Assembly (NCBI GenBank): GCA_903903925.1
Contig: CAIVAU010000133.1
Coordinates: 1 to 51,767 of the forward strand
Source of the DNA: an uncultured cyanobacterium
Lineage (GTDB): Bacteria > Cyanobacteriota > Cyanobacteriia > Cyanobacteriales > Nostocaceae
DNA length: 51,767 nucleotides
Direction: 5' to 3'
Part shown: positions 35,629-44,789 of the stretch, piece after piece
How positions within the stretch are numbered: the first letter of the stretch is position 1
Layout: each line of letters begins with the position of its first letter
Notes under the pieces: model-generated
The model's input: only the letters and a program-made list of their open reading frames with translations
What the model was told of the DNA's origin: nothing
The model's database searches: none
Position numbers and translations under genes: made by a program

Positions 35629-37263
35629 GTGTTCACAGACCCAATAAAACAAAAAATTAAACGACTACAACTAGGAGGCAAACCGAGAGTTTTAGATATT
35701 TTTGCAGGGTGTGGCGGTCTCTCTCTTGGTTTTCACAGTGCTGGGTTTGAGATTGTAGGAGCCGTAGAATGCGATCCTCTGGCCGCTGAATCTCATGCGA
35801 TGAACTTCTACAAAAATATGCCGGAAGAGATTCGGAGAGTACATACTACTGCCCGCGATATTACTATTACTGAACCAGAACAATTAGTTAGTGAATTACT
35901 CTTAAGTACTGATGTATCAAATGCCATTGATATAATCATTGGTGGCCCACCTTGTCAAGCATTTGCCAGGGTGGGAAGATCAAAGTTGAGAGAAGTCGCA
36001 GATCATCCCGAAGCTTTCCGGCTAGATCCTAGGGCCAATCTGTATTTAAGGTATCTACATTACGTCAAATCCTTACGTCCCTTGGCACTATTGATGGAAA
36101 ATGTGCCAGACGCGCTCAATTATGGAGGACATAATATTGCTGAAGAGATGTGTGAGGCTCTTACCGAAAATGGTTACACCTGTGGATATACTCTCTTAAA
36201 TGCAGTATATTACGGTATTCCTCAAATGCGTGAACGTATGTTTTTGATTGCATACGCAAATGAACTTAAAACACAAGTTAATTTCCCTAAACCAACACAC
36301 TGGATAGAGATTCCTAGAGGTTATGAAGGGTCAAGACAGGTCGCACTAAAACATCTTTCTGTTAAAAATCAGAATAAGATATCTACAGAGTCAGATTTGT
36401 TAAACATTAATAATTTCTGTTCATATATATCACCACCCATTCCTCATCGGGGTTTAGAAAGAGCTATTAGCGCCAGCGAAGCCATAGGAGATTTACCCCC
36501 TATAACTTTACATCTTGAAGGTAAGTTGAAACGTGGTGCTAAACGATTTACAACCTTAACTCCCTACTCTGAAAATTTAGAACATTCATCTTATGCTTTA
36601 AGACTTAGACAATGGGAAGGTTTTGAGGGTAATGGTGGAGTAAAAGATCATATAATCCGCACACTTTCCCAAAGAGATTTTGAGATCTTTCGTCGTATGT
36701 TACCAGGAGAGCAATATCCAGAGGCATATAAACATGCAATAGATATTTTGAATGAAGAACTGGATCATTTAAAGCAATCTAATCGAAATGTGAAGTTTGG
36801 CAGTGCAGAATACTGTGCGTTGAAAAAGAAAATTGTGCCTCCTTATGATCAATATAAATTTCCTAATAAATGGCGAAAAATGGAGGCTAACAAGCCTACA
36901 AGAACATTAATGGCTCATCTAGGTAAAGATAGTTATTCTCACATTCATTATGACAGCAATCAGGCTCGAACTATTTCAGTTCGAGAAGCAGCACGTTTAC
37001 AGTCATTCCCCGATGGATTTATTTTCGCAGGTACTATGAATCCAGCTTTTAGACAGATTGGAAATGCTGTTCCACCCTTACTAGCGGCAGTAATCGCTAA
37101 TCAAATGTTAGAACAAATACAAAGAGCTATAATATGTCAAGAAAACTTGCTGTCAAAAGACTTACCAGCAAGTCGTGAGGTTATTGATGCGTCGGATCAT
37201 GTTTTGGGTATTTGCCCTGATCCCCTTACTCGTTACATCCTGTCACTCAGTCGTTCCGCCTAA
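35629..37263 (+). CDS. DNA (cytosine-5) methyltransferase
   Basis: 544 aa from GTG. Motif I is [20 protein letters not shown] (residues 21-40), motif [15 protein letters not shown] with catalytic Cys109, motif [10 protein letters not shown] (156-163), motif [15 protein letters not shown], then a long variable target-recognition region, and motifs [21 protein letters not shown] and RQIGNAVPP. It transfers methyl from SAM to C5 of cytosine in a specific site. No restriction endonuclease gene is adjacent, so it is an orphan or the partner has been lost. The last 30 codons run over the start of the CAP lipoprotein gene in another frame, which suggests a recombination junction. It is AT-richer than the core genes. 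Confidence 0.93.
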   Translation: MFTDPIKQKIKRLQLGGKPRVLDIFAGCGGLSLGFHSAGFEIVGAVECDPLAAESHAMNFYKNMPEEIRRVHTTARDITITEPEQLVSELLLSTDVSNAIDIIIGGPPCQAFARVGRSKLREVADHPEAFRLDPRANLYLRYLHYVKSLRPLALLMENVPDALNYGGHNIAEEMCEALTENGYTCGYTLLNAVYYGIPQMRERMFLIAYANELKTQVNFPKPTHWIEIPRGYEGSRQVALKHLSVKNQNKISTESDLLNINNFCSYISPPIPHRGLERAISASEAIGDLPPITLHLEGKLKRGAKRFTTLTPYSENLEHSSYALRLRQWEGFEGNGGVKDHIIRTLSQRDFEIFRRMLPGEQYPEAYKHAIDILNEELDHLKQSNRNVKFGSAEYCALKKKIVPPYDQYKFPNKWRKMEANKPTRTLMAHLGKDSYSHIHYDSNQARTISVREAARLQSFPDGFIFAGTMNPAFRQIGNAVPPLLAAVIANQMLEQIQRAIICQENLLSKDLPASREVIDASDHVLGICPDPLTRYILSLSRSA

Positions 37264-37879
37264 CTCATCTGTGCCTGAAATTTCTCCAAAAAATCCCAAT
37301 TTATCCAGCGGGAATACCCTTTCGCGACTTGAACAACAAGTCATTGTGGAAATGAACAAGGCGAGAACAAATCCCAGTGCCTACGCTACTGTACTAGAAA
37401 AGTATAAACAGCACTTTGAGGGCAACCGAGTCAAAATTTCTAGTCATCTCTATTTACAAACGACTGAAGGAGTAAAAGCAGTTAATGAGGCGATCGCTTT
37501 TCTCAAATCAGTTCGTCCTGTAGGACCGCTGACTGCATCTAAAGGGATGTCTTTAGCAGCGCGGGATCACGTCAAGGATCAAGGAGAAAAAGGTCTCATC
37601 GGTCATTACGGTAGCGACAAAAGCGATCCCTTTAAGCGCATTAGCCGTTATGGGACTTGGCAAACCATTGCTGGAGAAAACATCAACTATGGCTCTCATA
37701 CAGCACAGGATATTGTCATGCAGTTAATTATTGATGATGGTGTGCCCGATCGCGGTCATAGAGAGAATATGTTTAACCCTGCTTTTAAGGTAACAGGTGT
37801 TGCTTTCGGGATTCACGCTACATATAAGCAGATGTGCGTGATTGACTATGCTAACGAATATGTAGAAAAAGTCAGTTAA
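37187..37879 (+). CDS. CAP/SCP-domain lipoprotein
   Basis: 230 aa from ATG 37187; GTGAGG 7 nt upstream is its ribosome site (a GTG at 37175 would add four residues). The signal sequence [17 protein letters not shown] has a lipobox Cys at residue 19. The CAP domain covers about 48-228: [66 protein letters not shown]. These include the conserved His and Glu residues of bacterial CAP proteins (HYGSD, GENI, HRENM). Role unknown; secreted CAP proteins bind lipids or modify the envelope. Its first 77 bp overlap the methyltransferase gene, and the hydrolase gene follows 9 bp later. Confidence 0.9.
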   Translation: MRRIMFWVFALIPLLVTSCHSVVPPNSSVPEISPKNPNLSSGNTLSRLEQQVIVEMNKARTNPSAYATVLEKYKQHFEGNRVKISSHLYLQTTEGVKAVNEAIAFLKSVRPVGPLTASKGMSLAARDHVKDQGEKGLIGHYGSDKSDPFKRISRYGTWQTIAGENINYGSHTAQDIVMQLIIDDGVPDRGHRENMFNPAFKVTGVAFGIHATYKQMCVIDYANEYVEKVS

Positions 37880-37888
37880 GGGTGAATA

Positions 37889-38716
37889 ATGAGCAGCGAT
37901 AATGCCCAACAGCTCAACGTCTACGTTCAGGGTCAAGGCTTCCCAATTCTTTGCCTACATGGTCATCCTGGTTCTGGTTCTAGTCTCTCTGTCTTTACAA
38001 ATCACTTATCCCAACGGTTTCAGACTTTGGCTCCAGACCTACGAGGATATGGCAAAAGTCGCTTTCATGGCAATTTTGAGATGATTGACCATATATACGA
38101 CCTGGAAGCGCTTCTAGACCGTTTTCAGATCGAAAAATGCTTGATATTAGGATGGTCGCTAGGTGGCATTCTCGCTATGGAACTGGCACTAAAACTACCA
38201 CAACGCATCAGTGGACTGATTTTAGTGGCTACATCTGCTCGACCTATAGGCAACCATCCGCCTGTGACTTGGCAGGATAATTTGTACACTGGGGTTGCTG
38301 CTCTCCTGGGCTGTATCAACCCAAATTGGCAGTGGAATATCGAAACCTTTGGCAAGCGATCGCTCTTACGTTACCTCATTCAACAGCACACTCCCAGCAC
38401 TTACCGCTACATTGCCACAGAAGCTGTACCAGCCTATTTGCAAACCTCCGCCGCCGCCACCCGCGCTTTATATACTGCAATTCAAGCCAGGTACAACCGA
38501 CTTCCAGACCTACAGCAAATTCAATGTCCCAGTTTGGTATTGACTGGCGCTCAAGACTATCACATCACAGCTGATTCAAGCCGGGAGACATCTCAATACC
38601 TCAAGGATTGCCAGCTACACTGCTACCCCAATACAGCCCATCTCTTCCCGTGGGAGATCCCCGACCAAGTACTGCATGACATCGATCAATGGCTTCAGAA
38701 ACATGGGGAGTTGTGA
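37889..38716 (+). CDS. Alpha/beta-hydrolase
   Basis: 275 aa. The fold is shown by FPILCLHGHPGSGSS (oxyanion HG), APDLRGYGKS, the nucleophile elbow GWSLGG (Ser90), and a C-terminal TGAQDYHIT (Asp about 228) and NTAHLFPWE (His about 254), which complete the triad. It has no signal peptide and is cytoplasmic. Substrate cannot be inferred; esterase or haloalkane-type activities are both possible. It follows the CAP gene by 9 bp and probably forms an operon with it. Confidence 0.9.
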   Translation: MSSDNAQQLNVYVQGQGFPILCLHGHPGSGSSLSVFTNHLSQRFQTLAPDLRGYGKSRFHGNFEMIDHIYDLEALLDRFQIEKCLILGWSLGGILAMELALKLPQRISGLILVATSARPIGNHPPVTWQDNLYTGVAALLGCINPNWQWNIETFGKRSLLRYLIQQHTPSTYRYIATEAVPAYLQTSAAATRALYTAIQARYNRLPDLQQIQCPSLVLTGAQDYHITADSSRETSQYLKDCQLHCYPNTAHLFPWEIPDQVLHDIDQWLQKHGEL

Positions 38717-38733
38717 GGAGTTAGAAGTGGAGT

Positions 38734-38761
38734 GTTTTGACTTTTGACTTTTGACTTTTGA
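38734..38761. repeat. (TTTTGAC)4 heptamer array
   Basis: Four tandem 7-bp units lie 18 bp past the hydrolase stop, between it and the convergent DUF1816 gene. Confidence 0.9.
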
Positions 38762-38843
38762 CTTCCCGTAGGGCGCGGTGCTGTTAAGAAATGGCTAATA
38801 GTCAAGAAACAATTAGCCAGAAGCCATTCACAATTAGCCTGGA

Positions 38844-39146
38844 TTAAATCTGACCGCTAAAGGCTGGCCTTACTTTACGGTCCATTCTTTCCCCCAACTC
38901 GTCACCTATCGTCAAGATACTCGGTTTACAGCGCTTCACATTGATCGCAATTCCCTGTGCTCCTTCTTGTTCCAAATCCTCCATATAGCCTTTCATAGCC
39001 TCTTTGGCATCAGTACAACTTAGAAATGGACCAAAGTAGTAGATGCAACGGGGAGTTTGTGTCGCAATCTCTACCCACCAAGCCAAACCAAAGTTGTCGA
39101 GTAGGTTAATCAACAATTCTTTGGAGCTATTCCAAATGGTTTTCAT
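38844..39146 (-). CDS. DUF1816-domain protein
   Basis: 100 aa. WVEIATQTPRCIYYFGPFLSCTDAKEAMKGYMEDLEQEGAQGIAINVKRCKP is the conserved DUF1816 region of cyanobacteria; the family has similarity to CpcD-like phycobilisome linker domains and is mostly uncharacterised. It is soluble, with no signal. Stands alone, convergent with the hydrolase gene. Function unknown. Confidence 0.88.
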   Translation of the reverse strand: MKTIWNSSKELLINLLDNFGLAWWVEIATQTPRCIYYFGPFLSCTDAKEAMKGYMEDLEQEGAQGIAINVKRCKPSILTIGDELGERMDRKVRPAFSGQI

Positions 39147-39230
39147 GGTTTTCGCTGTTTACTAAATGTAGTACAGAGTGTTATGTAGCTAGCTGCTATT
39201 GTTGTTTGTTTTACATTTCTTTATACTCTT

Positions 39231-40223
39231 TTATTCTTCTTTTTTCAAAGAAATTTTTGTTAATTGATCAAAGTGTAGTGTACTAAGCCAGCGTTGGCGA
39301 TAAACTTCATAGAGCGCCATACCTGTTGCTACTGAGGCATTTAGGCTGGGGATCTTGCCTTGTAGAGGAATCGAAATTAATGCATCGCAGGTGCGTTGTG
39401 TCAACATACTAAGACCTTCGCCTTCAGCGCCAACTACCAAAACAATCGGGCCACTGAAGTTTACCGTATGCACCGGCACGCTAGCAGTAGCAGCAGTGCC
39501 ATAAATCCAAAAGCCAGAGGCTTTCAATTCTTCTAGGGCGCGTTGTAAATTCACCACTCTAGCTACGGGAAAGCTTTGTAGCGCACCAGCGGCTACTTTC
39601 ATCACTGTGGATGTGATCCCAGATGCCCTACGCTGCGGGATCACTAATCCCTGAGCCCCAATTGCCTCTGCGGTGCGAATAATTGCCCCTAAATTGTGCG
39701 GGTCTGTGATTCCATCAGCAACGACAATCACTGGATCGGTCGCAGACTTTGCCTGTGCAATTAACTCGCCTAAGTCAATATAATCATATGGGGCAATTTG
39801 TGCCGCCACTCCCTGATGATTTGCCATCAGGGTGATTTGGTCTAAACGCTTGGGTTCAACTTCATCAATAATCGTGCCATTTTCTTTTGCCTGTAAAACT
39901 AGGGAGTGAAAGCGCGGGTCGTAGCGCAGACGAGAAGTAATCCAGATGCGGTTGAAACGGCGTTGATTTTCCAACGCCGTCAATACTGGATGGCGACCGT
40001 AGATCAGATCCGTCTCTTCTGCTTGAGTTTGTGGTCTAGATGCAGAGGGATGAGGGATATGACGATTTTGATTTGGGCGGGTTCTAACTGGAAGTACGGC
40101 TTCGCCATCCTCTTTTCTAAGATTGCGTATGGGACTAGAAACGACACGCTTGCCCTTAAGTTTTAGGGGTTGCCTACTATTCGTTTCGCCATTCGGCTTA
40201 AGTTTTCTTGGTTTATTCGCCAT
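39231..40223 (-). CDS. rlmB: 23S rRNA (guanosine-2'-O-)-methyltransferase RlmB / TrmH family
   Basis: 330 aa from ATG 40223; the frame is open further to a TTG at 40247. A basic, disordered N-terminus of about 80 residues ([13 protein letters not shown]...) precedes the SpoU substrate-binding domain ([25 protein letters not shown]). The knotted SPOUT catalytic domain has motif 1 [27 protein letters not shown], motif 2 [14 protein letters not shown] and motif 3 [28 protein letters not shown]. It methylates the ribose of G2251 in 23S rRNA, or an equivalent site, using SAM. It is downstream of mrnC, the common rlmB-mrnC pairing of RNA-processing genes. Confidence 0.93.
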   Translation of the reverse strand: MANKPRKLKPNGETNSRQPLKLKGKRVVSSPIRNLRKEDGEAVLPVRTRPNQNRHIPHPSASRPQTQAEETDLIYGRHPVLTALENQRRFNRIWITSRLRYDPRFHSLVLQAKENGTIIDEVEPKRLDQITLMANHQGVAAQIAPYDYIDLGELIAQAKSATDPVIVVADGITDPHNLGAIIRTAEAIGAQGLVIPQRRASGITSTVMKVAAGALQSFPVARVVNLQRALEELKASGFWIYGTAATASVPVHTVNFSGPIVLVVGAEGEGLSMLTQRTCDALISIPLQGKIPSLNASVATGMALYEVYRQRWLSTLHFDQLTKISLKKEE

Positions 40224-40319
40224 ATGAGTTTTGGGTTGAACGTACAAGCAGGCATCCCTGTGATATCGATAGACCGATCCTGCTCTACTAATGAATGCAA
40301 CAGTTAGATGATTTTCTCT

Positions 40320-40829
40320 CTACTTTTCAAAATGTAGGAGTTGTAACAGTTCAGTCAAGCGCTGGGAATCGGTAAGATACAGGTAGCCAATTAAAGTTTC
40401 TAAACTAGTTGCCTGTTGATAAATTTCGGGATCAACACGCTTGGGGCGTCCTGTGGCAGCGTTGCGGCCACGTCGGACAATTTCTAACTCGGTGTTTCTT
40501 AGATGAGGACTGAGCGATCGCAAGTGTAGTGCTTGCGCTTCGGCTCTTACTTGTGCCACTACTAGACAATGGTAAGTTTCTGGTCGTTGTAGTGGTAGTA
40601 AATAAAAAGTCCTGACATATAGTTCGTAAACTGCATCTCCCAAATAGGCTAAAGCACTAGGAGAAATTTTTTGCAGTTGTGCCAGGGAAATCGGTTGGGG
40701 TAATTTCTCTGTGGCTGCTCTTAATACTTCGGTCAAAGATGAATCGGCTGATTGATCTTCATCTAGTCCATCTTTTACCAGTTTATCTTTATCTAGTCCA
40801 TCTACTATCTCTTCCTCCTTTGATTTCAC
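40320..40829 (-). CDS. mrnC: Mini-ribonuclease III
   Basis: 169 aa. The RNase III catalytic domain ISPSALAYLGDAVYELYVRTFYL (signature AYLGDAVYE, residues about 53-75) and ATSLETLIGYLYL (about 143-155, second acidic site) are present, and the dsRNA-binding domain is absent, which defines Mini-III. It matures 23S rRNA ends. The first 35 residues are a charged, partly repeated leader (DGLDKDKLVKDGLDEDQS) not seen in most homologues. It is transcribed ahead of rlmB. Confidence 0.93.
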   Translation of the reverse strand: MKSKEEEIVDGLDKDKLVKDGLDEDQSADSSLTEVLRAATEKLPQPISLAQLQKISPSALAYLGDAVYELYVRTFYLLPLQRPETYHCLVVAQVRAEAQALHLRSLSPHLRNTELEIVRRGRNAATGRPKRVDPEIYQQATSLETLIGYLYLTDSQRLTELLQLLHFEK

Positions 40830-40983
40830 AGGTTAATTCATCACCTCGCAGGCTATATTGGGAAACTTTCTTTAAAGGAAAGAACACATGCGCTACTTCG
40901 CCAGAATTCAGAATGAGGGGTATGAAGCCCCACTCTCTACACTGTGTCTACAATTGCTTGGAGTTTAAATCCCCATCTAATTC

Positions 40984-41003
40984 ATTCTGACGAATGTATT
41001 CTT
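40984..41003 (+). repeat. Dispersed 20-mer, copy 2 (one mismatch)
   Basis: ATTCTGACGAATGTATTCTT, followed by CTTTAAGT. It lies in the 582-bp gap 40830-41411, which otherwise shows no gene, only the probable mrnC promoter and the downstream region of the STAS gene. Confidence 0.65.
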
Positions 41004-41386
41004 CTTTAAGTATAAAGATTGATACACTGAGACCGCAGTGTCGGTCTACTAAGCATAATTAAAGCAAAAAGGCTGCTTTCCTATCTTATCTTTTTAATTT
41101 GGAGTTAGCTATTCCGCGCCCTCACCTCCCACGCTCATTCTGTACTCAGAATCAGTGTCACCATTTCTCTGGTATGGGTGTATTATCTTTAGCTATTATG
41201 CTGTGGCAATCCTATTTGGTAAGAATTAAGCTATCCAAATTTAAGATCGGATAGCTAATTTAAATCCCGGTCAAGAAATTCAAGGCAGGAATACATGCGT
41301 CAGTCGTTAGAAATCAGAATTTATCAGGATCTGGTATCTGTCTTCACAGTAAGAGATGGCTCCTGTTATCTCCCGATTCTTTAACA

Positions 41387-41406
41387 ATTCTGACGGATGT
41401 ATTCTT
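41387..41406 (+). repeat. Dispersed 20-mer, copy 3
   Basis: ATTCTGACGGATGTATTCTT, identical to the copy between tilS and plsY, ending 5 bp before the STAS gene stop. Confidence 0.7.
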
Positions 41407-41411
41407 ACAAT

Positions 41412-41777
41412 TTAAGGCTCCTTGGGTTTTTCGCTGTTTGTGATGATGTTTCCTAGAGCCGCTTCAACTGTTGGTTGCAGGGAGAGAAACTTCTCTAAGC
41501 GAACAAGCTTGACCGTCTGAGTCACACGGGCATTAGTGACAATTTGTAAGGTACCATTGGCGTTTTGAGCGTGCTTGGCTAGCTGCACGAGAGCACCCAA
41601 GCCAGAGCTATCTACAAAGTCGATTTGTGAGAGATCCAGAATAATATGCTTTGGTCCGTCATCAATCTTCACACTCAGCACCCTACGAAAGGTTGGTTCG
41701 GAGAAGGCGTCAAGCAACCCTGTGAGGCGGAATAGCTGACAGTTATCTCGAACTTCACGAGCACCTCTCAGGCTCAC
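41412..41777 (-). CDS. STAS-domain protein (anti-sigma factor antagonist type)
   Basis: 121 aa, a single STAS domain: HIILDLSQIDFVDSSGLGALVQLAKHAQ, with the phospho-acceptor Ser57 in DSSG and the surrounding loop typical of SpoIIAA/RsbV-like proteins. These switch a kinase/anti-sigma partner by phosphorylation; no such partner lies in the window. A run of basic residues and the C-terminal extension NIITNSEKPKEP follow the domain. Which regulatory cascade it serves is unknown. Confidence 0.9.
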   Translation of the reverse strand: MSLRGAREVRDNCQLFRLTGLLDAFSEPTFRRVLSVKIDDGPKHIILDLSQIDFVDSSGLGALVQLAKHAQNANGTLQIVTNARVTQTVKLVRLEKFLSLQPTVEAALGNIITNSEKPKEP

Positions 41778-41974
41778 GGTTAGATTAAGTGGCTCAGCAA
41801 TAATTCCCTCCTCATAATTATACGAACGCTCAAGTATAGATGGTTTTTGTGCATGTTGTCTACAATTTAGTGGGGCAGGGGGGCAAGGGGAGAGTTAGGA
41901 ACACATAAGTGGGTGGTAGTAGCTATTGACCAGGTTTTAAGAGTCATTCAACTATCTGTTTACCCTACTCCCCC

Positions 41975-42004
41975 CTGCTCCCTGCTCCCTGCTCCCTGCT
42001 CCCT
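41975..42004. repeat. (TGCTCCC)4 heptamer array
   Basis: Four tandem CTGCTCC units end 4 bp past the carA stop. A G-rich block (GGGGCAGGGGGGCAAGGGGA) at 41872-41891 is roughly complementary to them. Confidence 0.85.
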
Positions 42005-42008
42005 CTTC

Positions 42009-43157
42009 CTATTGTCGCCCTACTCGCATTGCTTGGACAAATTGCTCAAATAAGTAATCAGCATCGTGAGGTCCAGGACTTGCCTCTGGATGGTACTGGA
42101 CAGAGAACACAGGGAGGGACTTATGACGTAAGCCAGCAACGGTGCGATCATTTAAGTTGAGATGGCTGATTTCCACGGCATTGGCAGGTAAAGAATTTGG
42201 GTCAATGGCAAAACTGTGGTTTTGGCTGGTAATCTCTACGCGTTGTTGTTGTAAACCCGCTGGGTGATTCAAACCACGATGACCAAATTTTAGTTTGAAG
42301 GTTTCTGCCCCCAGTGCATGACCTATAATTTGGTGTCCCATACAAATGCCAAACATAGGTTTATGAGTTGAAAGCAACTTCTTGGTGGTTTCAATGCCTT
42401 CAATGACGGTAGCCGGGTCGCCTGGACCATTAGACAAAAAGATCCCATCTGGATTGTATTTCAGAATTTCCTCTGCTGAAGTATTAGCAGGAACAATAAT
42501 GATGCGGCAACCGTAACTTGCCAATCGGCGCAAAATATTGCGTTTGACACCAAAATCAATGGCAACAACCGTGAAGGATTCAGAAGAACTTGTTCCTGTA
42601 TCTGGGTTAAACTCCCAAAGGTCGGTTGTGGGATCTGACCATTCATATACGGTTGGGGTGGTGACTTCGCGAACGAGATTCAATCCTTTCATGCTGGGTG
42701 CTGCTAGTACTAGCTCCAGCAATTCAGCCTCATCAAGAATGGATGTAGAAATGCCGCCGTTCATTGCTCCTAGGGAGCGAATTCTGCGGGTTAGGTTGCG
42801 GGTATCAATGCCGTAAATACCTGGTATTTGGTGCTGTTTAAGGTAGTTAGGCAAGGACTGTGTAGATCGCCAGTTACTAGGTCGGTTACAAATGTTCCGA
42901 GCAATCACACCCCGTACTTGTGGTTGGTTTGATTCCTCATCCTCAGAATTGACCCCAGTGTTTCCCAATTCAGGATAAGTAAAAACTACCATTTGACCGC
43001 AATAACTAGGATCAGTTATCACTTCTTGATATCCGGTCATGCCAGTGTTAAACACTACTTCCCCGATAGCGGTTCCTATAGCACCAAAAGACCACCCGTG
43101 GTAAGGAGTTCCATCTGCCATTACAAGTAAAGCAGGTATTGCATCAGACACTGACAT
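42009..43157 (-). CDS. carA: Carbamoyl-phosphate synthase small subunit
   Basis: 382 aa from ATG 43157, where the conserved [21 protein letters not shown] begins; the frame is open 24 codons further to 43229. The N-terminal CarA domain has [22 protein letters not shown]. The C-terminal class I glutaminase has [20 protein letters not shown] (nucleophile Cys) and [13 protein letters not shown] (His and Glu of the triad). It hydrolyses glutamine and passes ammonia to CarB for pyrimidine and arginine synthesis in the cytoplasm. carB is not adjacent, as is common in cyanobacteria. A repeat-rich leader separates it from the divergent retropepsin gene. Confidence 0.96.
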   Translation of the reverse strand: MSVSDAIPALLVMADGTPYHGWSFGAIGTAIGEVVFNTGMTGYQEVITDPSYCGQMVVFTYPELGNTGVNSEDEESNQPQVRGVIARNICNRPSNWRSTQSLPNYLKQHQIPGIYGIDTRNLTRRIRSLGAMNGGISTSILDEAELLELVLAAPSMKGLNLVREVTTPTVYEWSDPTTDLWEFNPDTGTSSSESFTVVAIDFGVKRNILRRLASYGCRIIIVPANTSAEEILKYNPDGIFLSNGPGDPATVIEGIETTKKLLSTHKPMFGICMGHQIIGHALGAETFKLKFGHRGLNHPAGLQQQRVEITSQNHSFAIDPNSLPANAVEISHLNLNDRTVAGLRHKSLPVFSVQYHPEASPGPHDADYLFEQFVQAMRVGRQ

Positions 43158-43413
43158 AAGCGATTGATTGTAAAGGAGTTGTTGGTTGTTAGTTGTCGGT
43201 TGTCCTGTGTTGGTGATTCCACTAACCACGAACCACTAACAAATTTTTTATTGCGTTTGTCCGGCAGGAGTTGATTATCGCATGAATTAATTGTTTTGGG
43301 GTTGGCAACTTCATTAATTAAAGATTAAGAAAAAAAAATACAAAATCTTTAAAGAGGAACAAGCAATAGCAGTAGATTTGGGTGCCGCAAAACAGGTACA
43401 ATTGCTAGTAATT

Positions 43414-44556
43414 ATGGTTCAGTCTTTTTTATCCCGTGCAGCACTGATTTTTCTATCAACTACGCTAGCAGTTCTTACTGTCGGCTGTAGAGAAGAAAAA
43501 CAACCTACTGCGGATGGTGGTAAACAACAGCATGCACTTAATAACAGGGGTGCAGAAACTCCTGCCACCATAACAGCACCACTAGTTAGTCCAACGTCAA
43601 GTACAAGGCAACGGTCTGAAATAGAACCAAGTTCTTTTGAACAGGGGCTAGACAAAGCTACTAGTGCTTTTAGTATAAGCCAATCTGCTCAATCCATAGA
43701 AGACTGGAATTTGGTAGCAAGTCAGTTTCAAGAGGCGATCGCACTCTTGGAAGCAGTGCCTGTGAATAGTCCTTACTTCCCTAATGCCCAAACAAAAATC
43801 TTAGAGTTCCAGCGTCAGCTCAAATATGCTCAAAAGCAAGCCAATCGCCCCATAAGTCCCAAGGTAGAGGCAGAACCAACGAGGATAGTCGCTGTAGCAC
43901 CCCAATCATCTCTGGCACCACAAGCACTTGAGTGCGGCGAAAAGTATCTCGGCCAGTGTCTTCGACAGACACTTTGCACGGGTGGGGGTAGCCTCACTCG
44001 TTCTGAACGGCAGAAGTTACAGATCAAATTTCTGTTGGCACATAAGTGTCCTTCTGGAGGAACACTAGAATTAACTCCACCAGACTTGAACCAACCGCAA
44101 GTCTTTGTCACTCCAATTAAACGGCGAGTTGGAGGAACGCCAATTATTGAAGTTATTTTCAATGGCAGCCAGCAATTTGAGATGATATTGGATACGGGAG
44201 CTAGTGGTACTGTCATTACCCAGAAGATGGCTGATGCTTTGGGAGTGATGCCAGTGGGTAAAGCTAAGGCAAACACTGCTAGTTCTAAAGCAGTGGAATT
44301 TCCCATCGGCTATGTTGATTCCATAGAAGTTGGTGGCGCTAGGGTGAATCAAGTCGCGGTGGCGATCGCCGGATCAGGTCTAGAAACTGGGCTTCTCGGT
44401 CACGACTTTTTTGGTGACTACGATCTCACTATTAAACGTGATGTCGTCGAATTTCGCCCACAATCACACTCGCAGATCAATTCTATAGGAACTGGACAAG
44501 CTGTTCCAAATTCAAACAGTCCCGACTTTAAAGAATTTCCTGAGCCGTTAAAATGA
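43414..44556 (+). CDS. Retropepsin-like aspartic protease, lipoprotein
   Basis: 380 aa from ATG 43414; an upstream TTG at 43378 adds 12 residues. The N-terminal signal MVQSFLSRAALIFLSTTLAVLTVGC has a lipobox Cys. A Ser/Thr/Pro-rich linker and a helical region (SAQSIEDWNLVASQFQEAIALLEAVP) follow. The protease domain carries FEMILDTGASGTVITQKMADALGV, the retropepsin DTG motif, and GLLGHDFFGDYDLTIK, typical of the single-domain TIGR02281 family that dimerises. There is also a Cys-rich stretch (CGEKYLGQCLRQTLC). Probably membrane-anchored in the periplasm; substrate unknown. Confidence 0.9.
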   Translation: MVQSFLSRAALIFLSTTLAVLTVGCREEKQPTADGGKQQHALNNRGAETPATITAPLVSPTSSTRQRSEIEPSSFEQGLDKATSAFSISQSAQSIEDWNLVASQFQEAIALLEAVPVNSPYFPNAQTKILEFQRQLKYAQKQANRPISPKVEAEPTRIVAVAPQSSLAPQALECGEKYLGQCLRQTLCTGGGSLTRSERQKLQIKFLLAHKCPSGGTLELTPPDLNQPQVFVTPIKRRVGGTPIIEVIFNGSQQFEMILDTGASGTVITQKMADALGVMPVGKAKANTASSKAVEFPIGYVDSIEVGGARVNQVAVAIAGSGLETGLLGHDFFGDYDLTIKRDVVEFRPQSHSQINSIGTGQAVPNSNSPDFKEFPEPLK

Positions 44557-44699
44557 GCGGTTAGACCCTGAATAATGCAAATTTTGTCGATGATACCATT
44601 CTCGTCAGTTTTTCACTGAATCTTAACCAAAAATTAATCTAAAGTTAACTAATTGGTTGTTAACTTAATACTAATTCACTTTTTGCTGCAACATTGAAA

Positions 44700-44734
44700 C
44701 CTCCCAAAAGCTGTAAATTCCAGAGTTTGGGAGG
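44700..44734. repeat. Hairpin CCTCCCAAA...TTTGGGAGG
   Basis: A 9-bp perfect stem (44700-44708 with 44726-44734), 17-nt loop, between the retropepsin-like gene and the GST gene. It could be the terminator of the first or a leader structure of the second. Confidence 0.6.
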
Positions 44735-44789
44735 ATTCTCTATAGGTGTTTTTCCAATACGACAAATGGATCGCGATCTCCTAACTACT

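Noticed and set aside
35629..37263. Complete restriction-modification system
   Set aside because: The neighbours are a replication protein and a CAP lipoprotein; no endonuclease gene is adjacent, so only an orphan methyltransferase is claimed.
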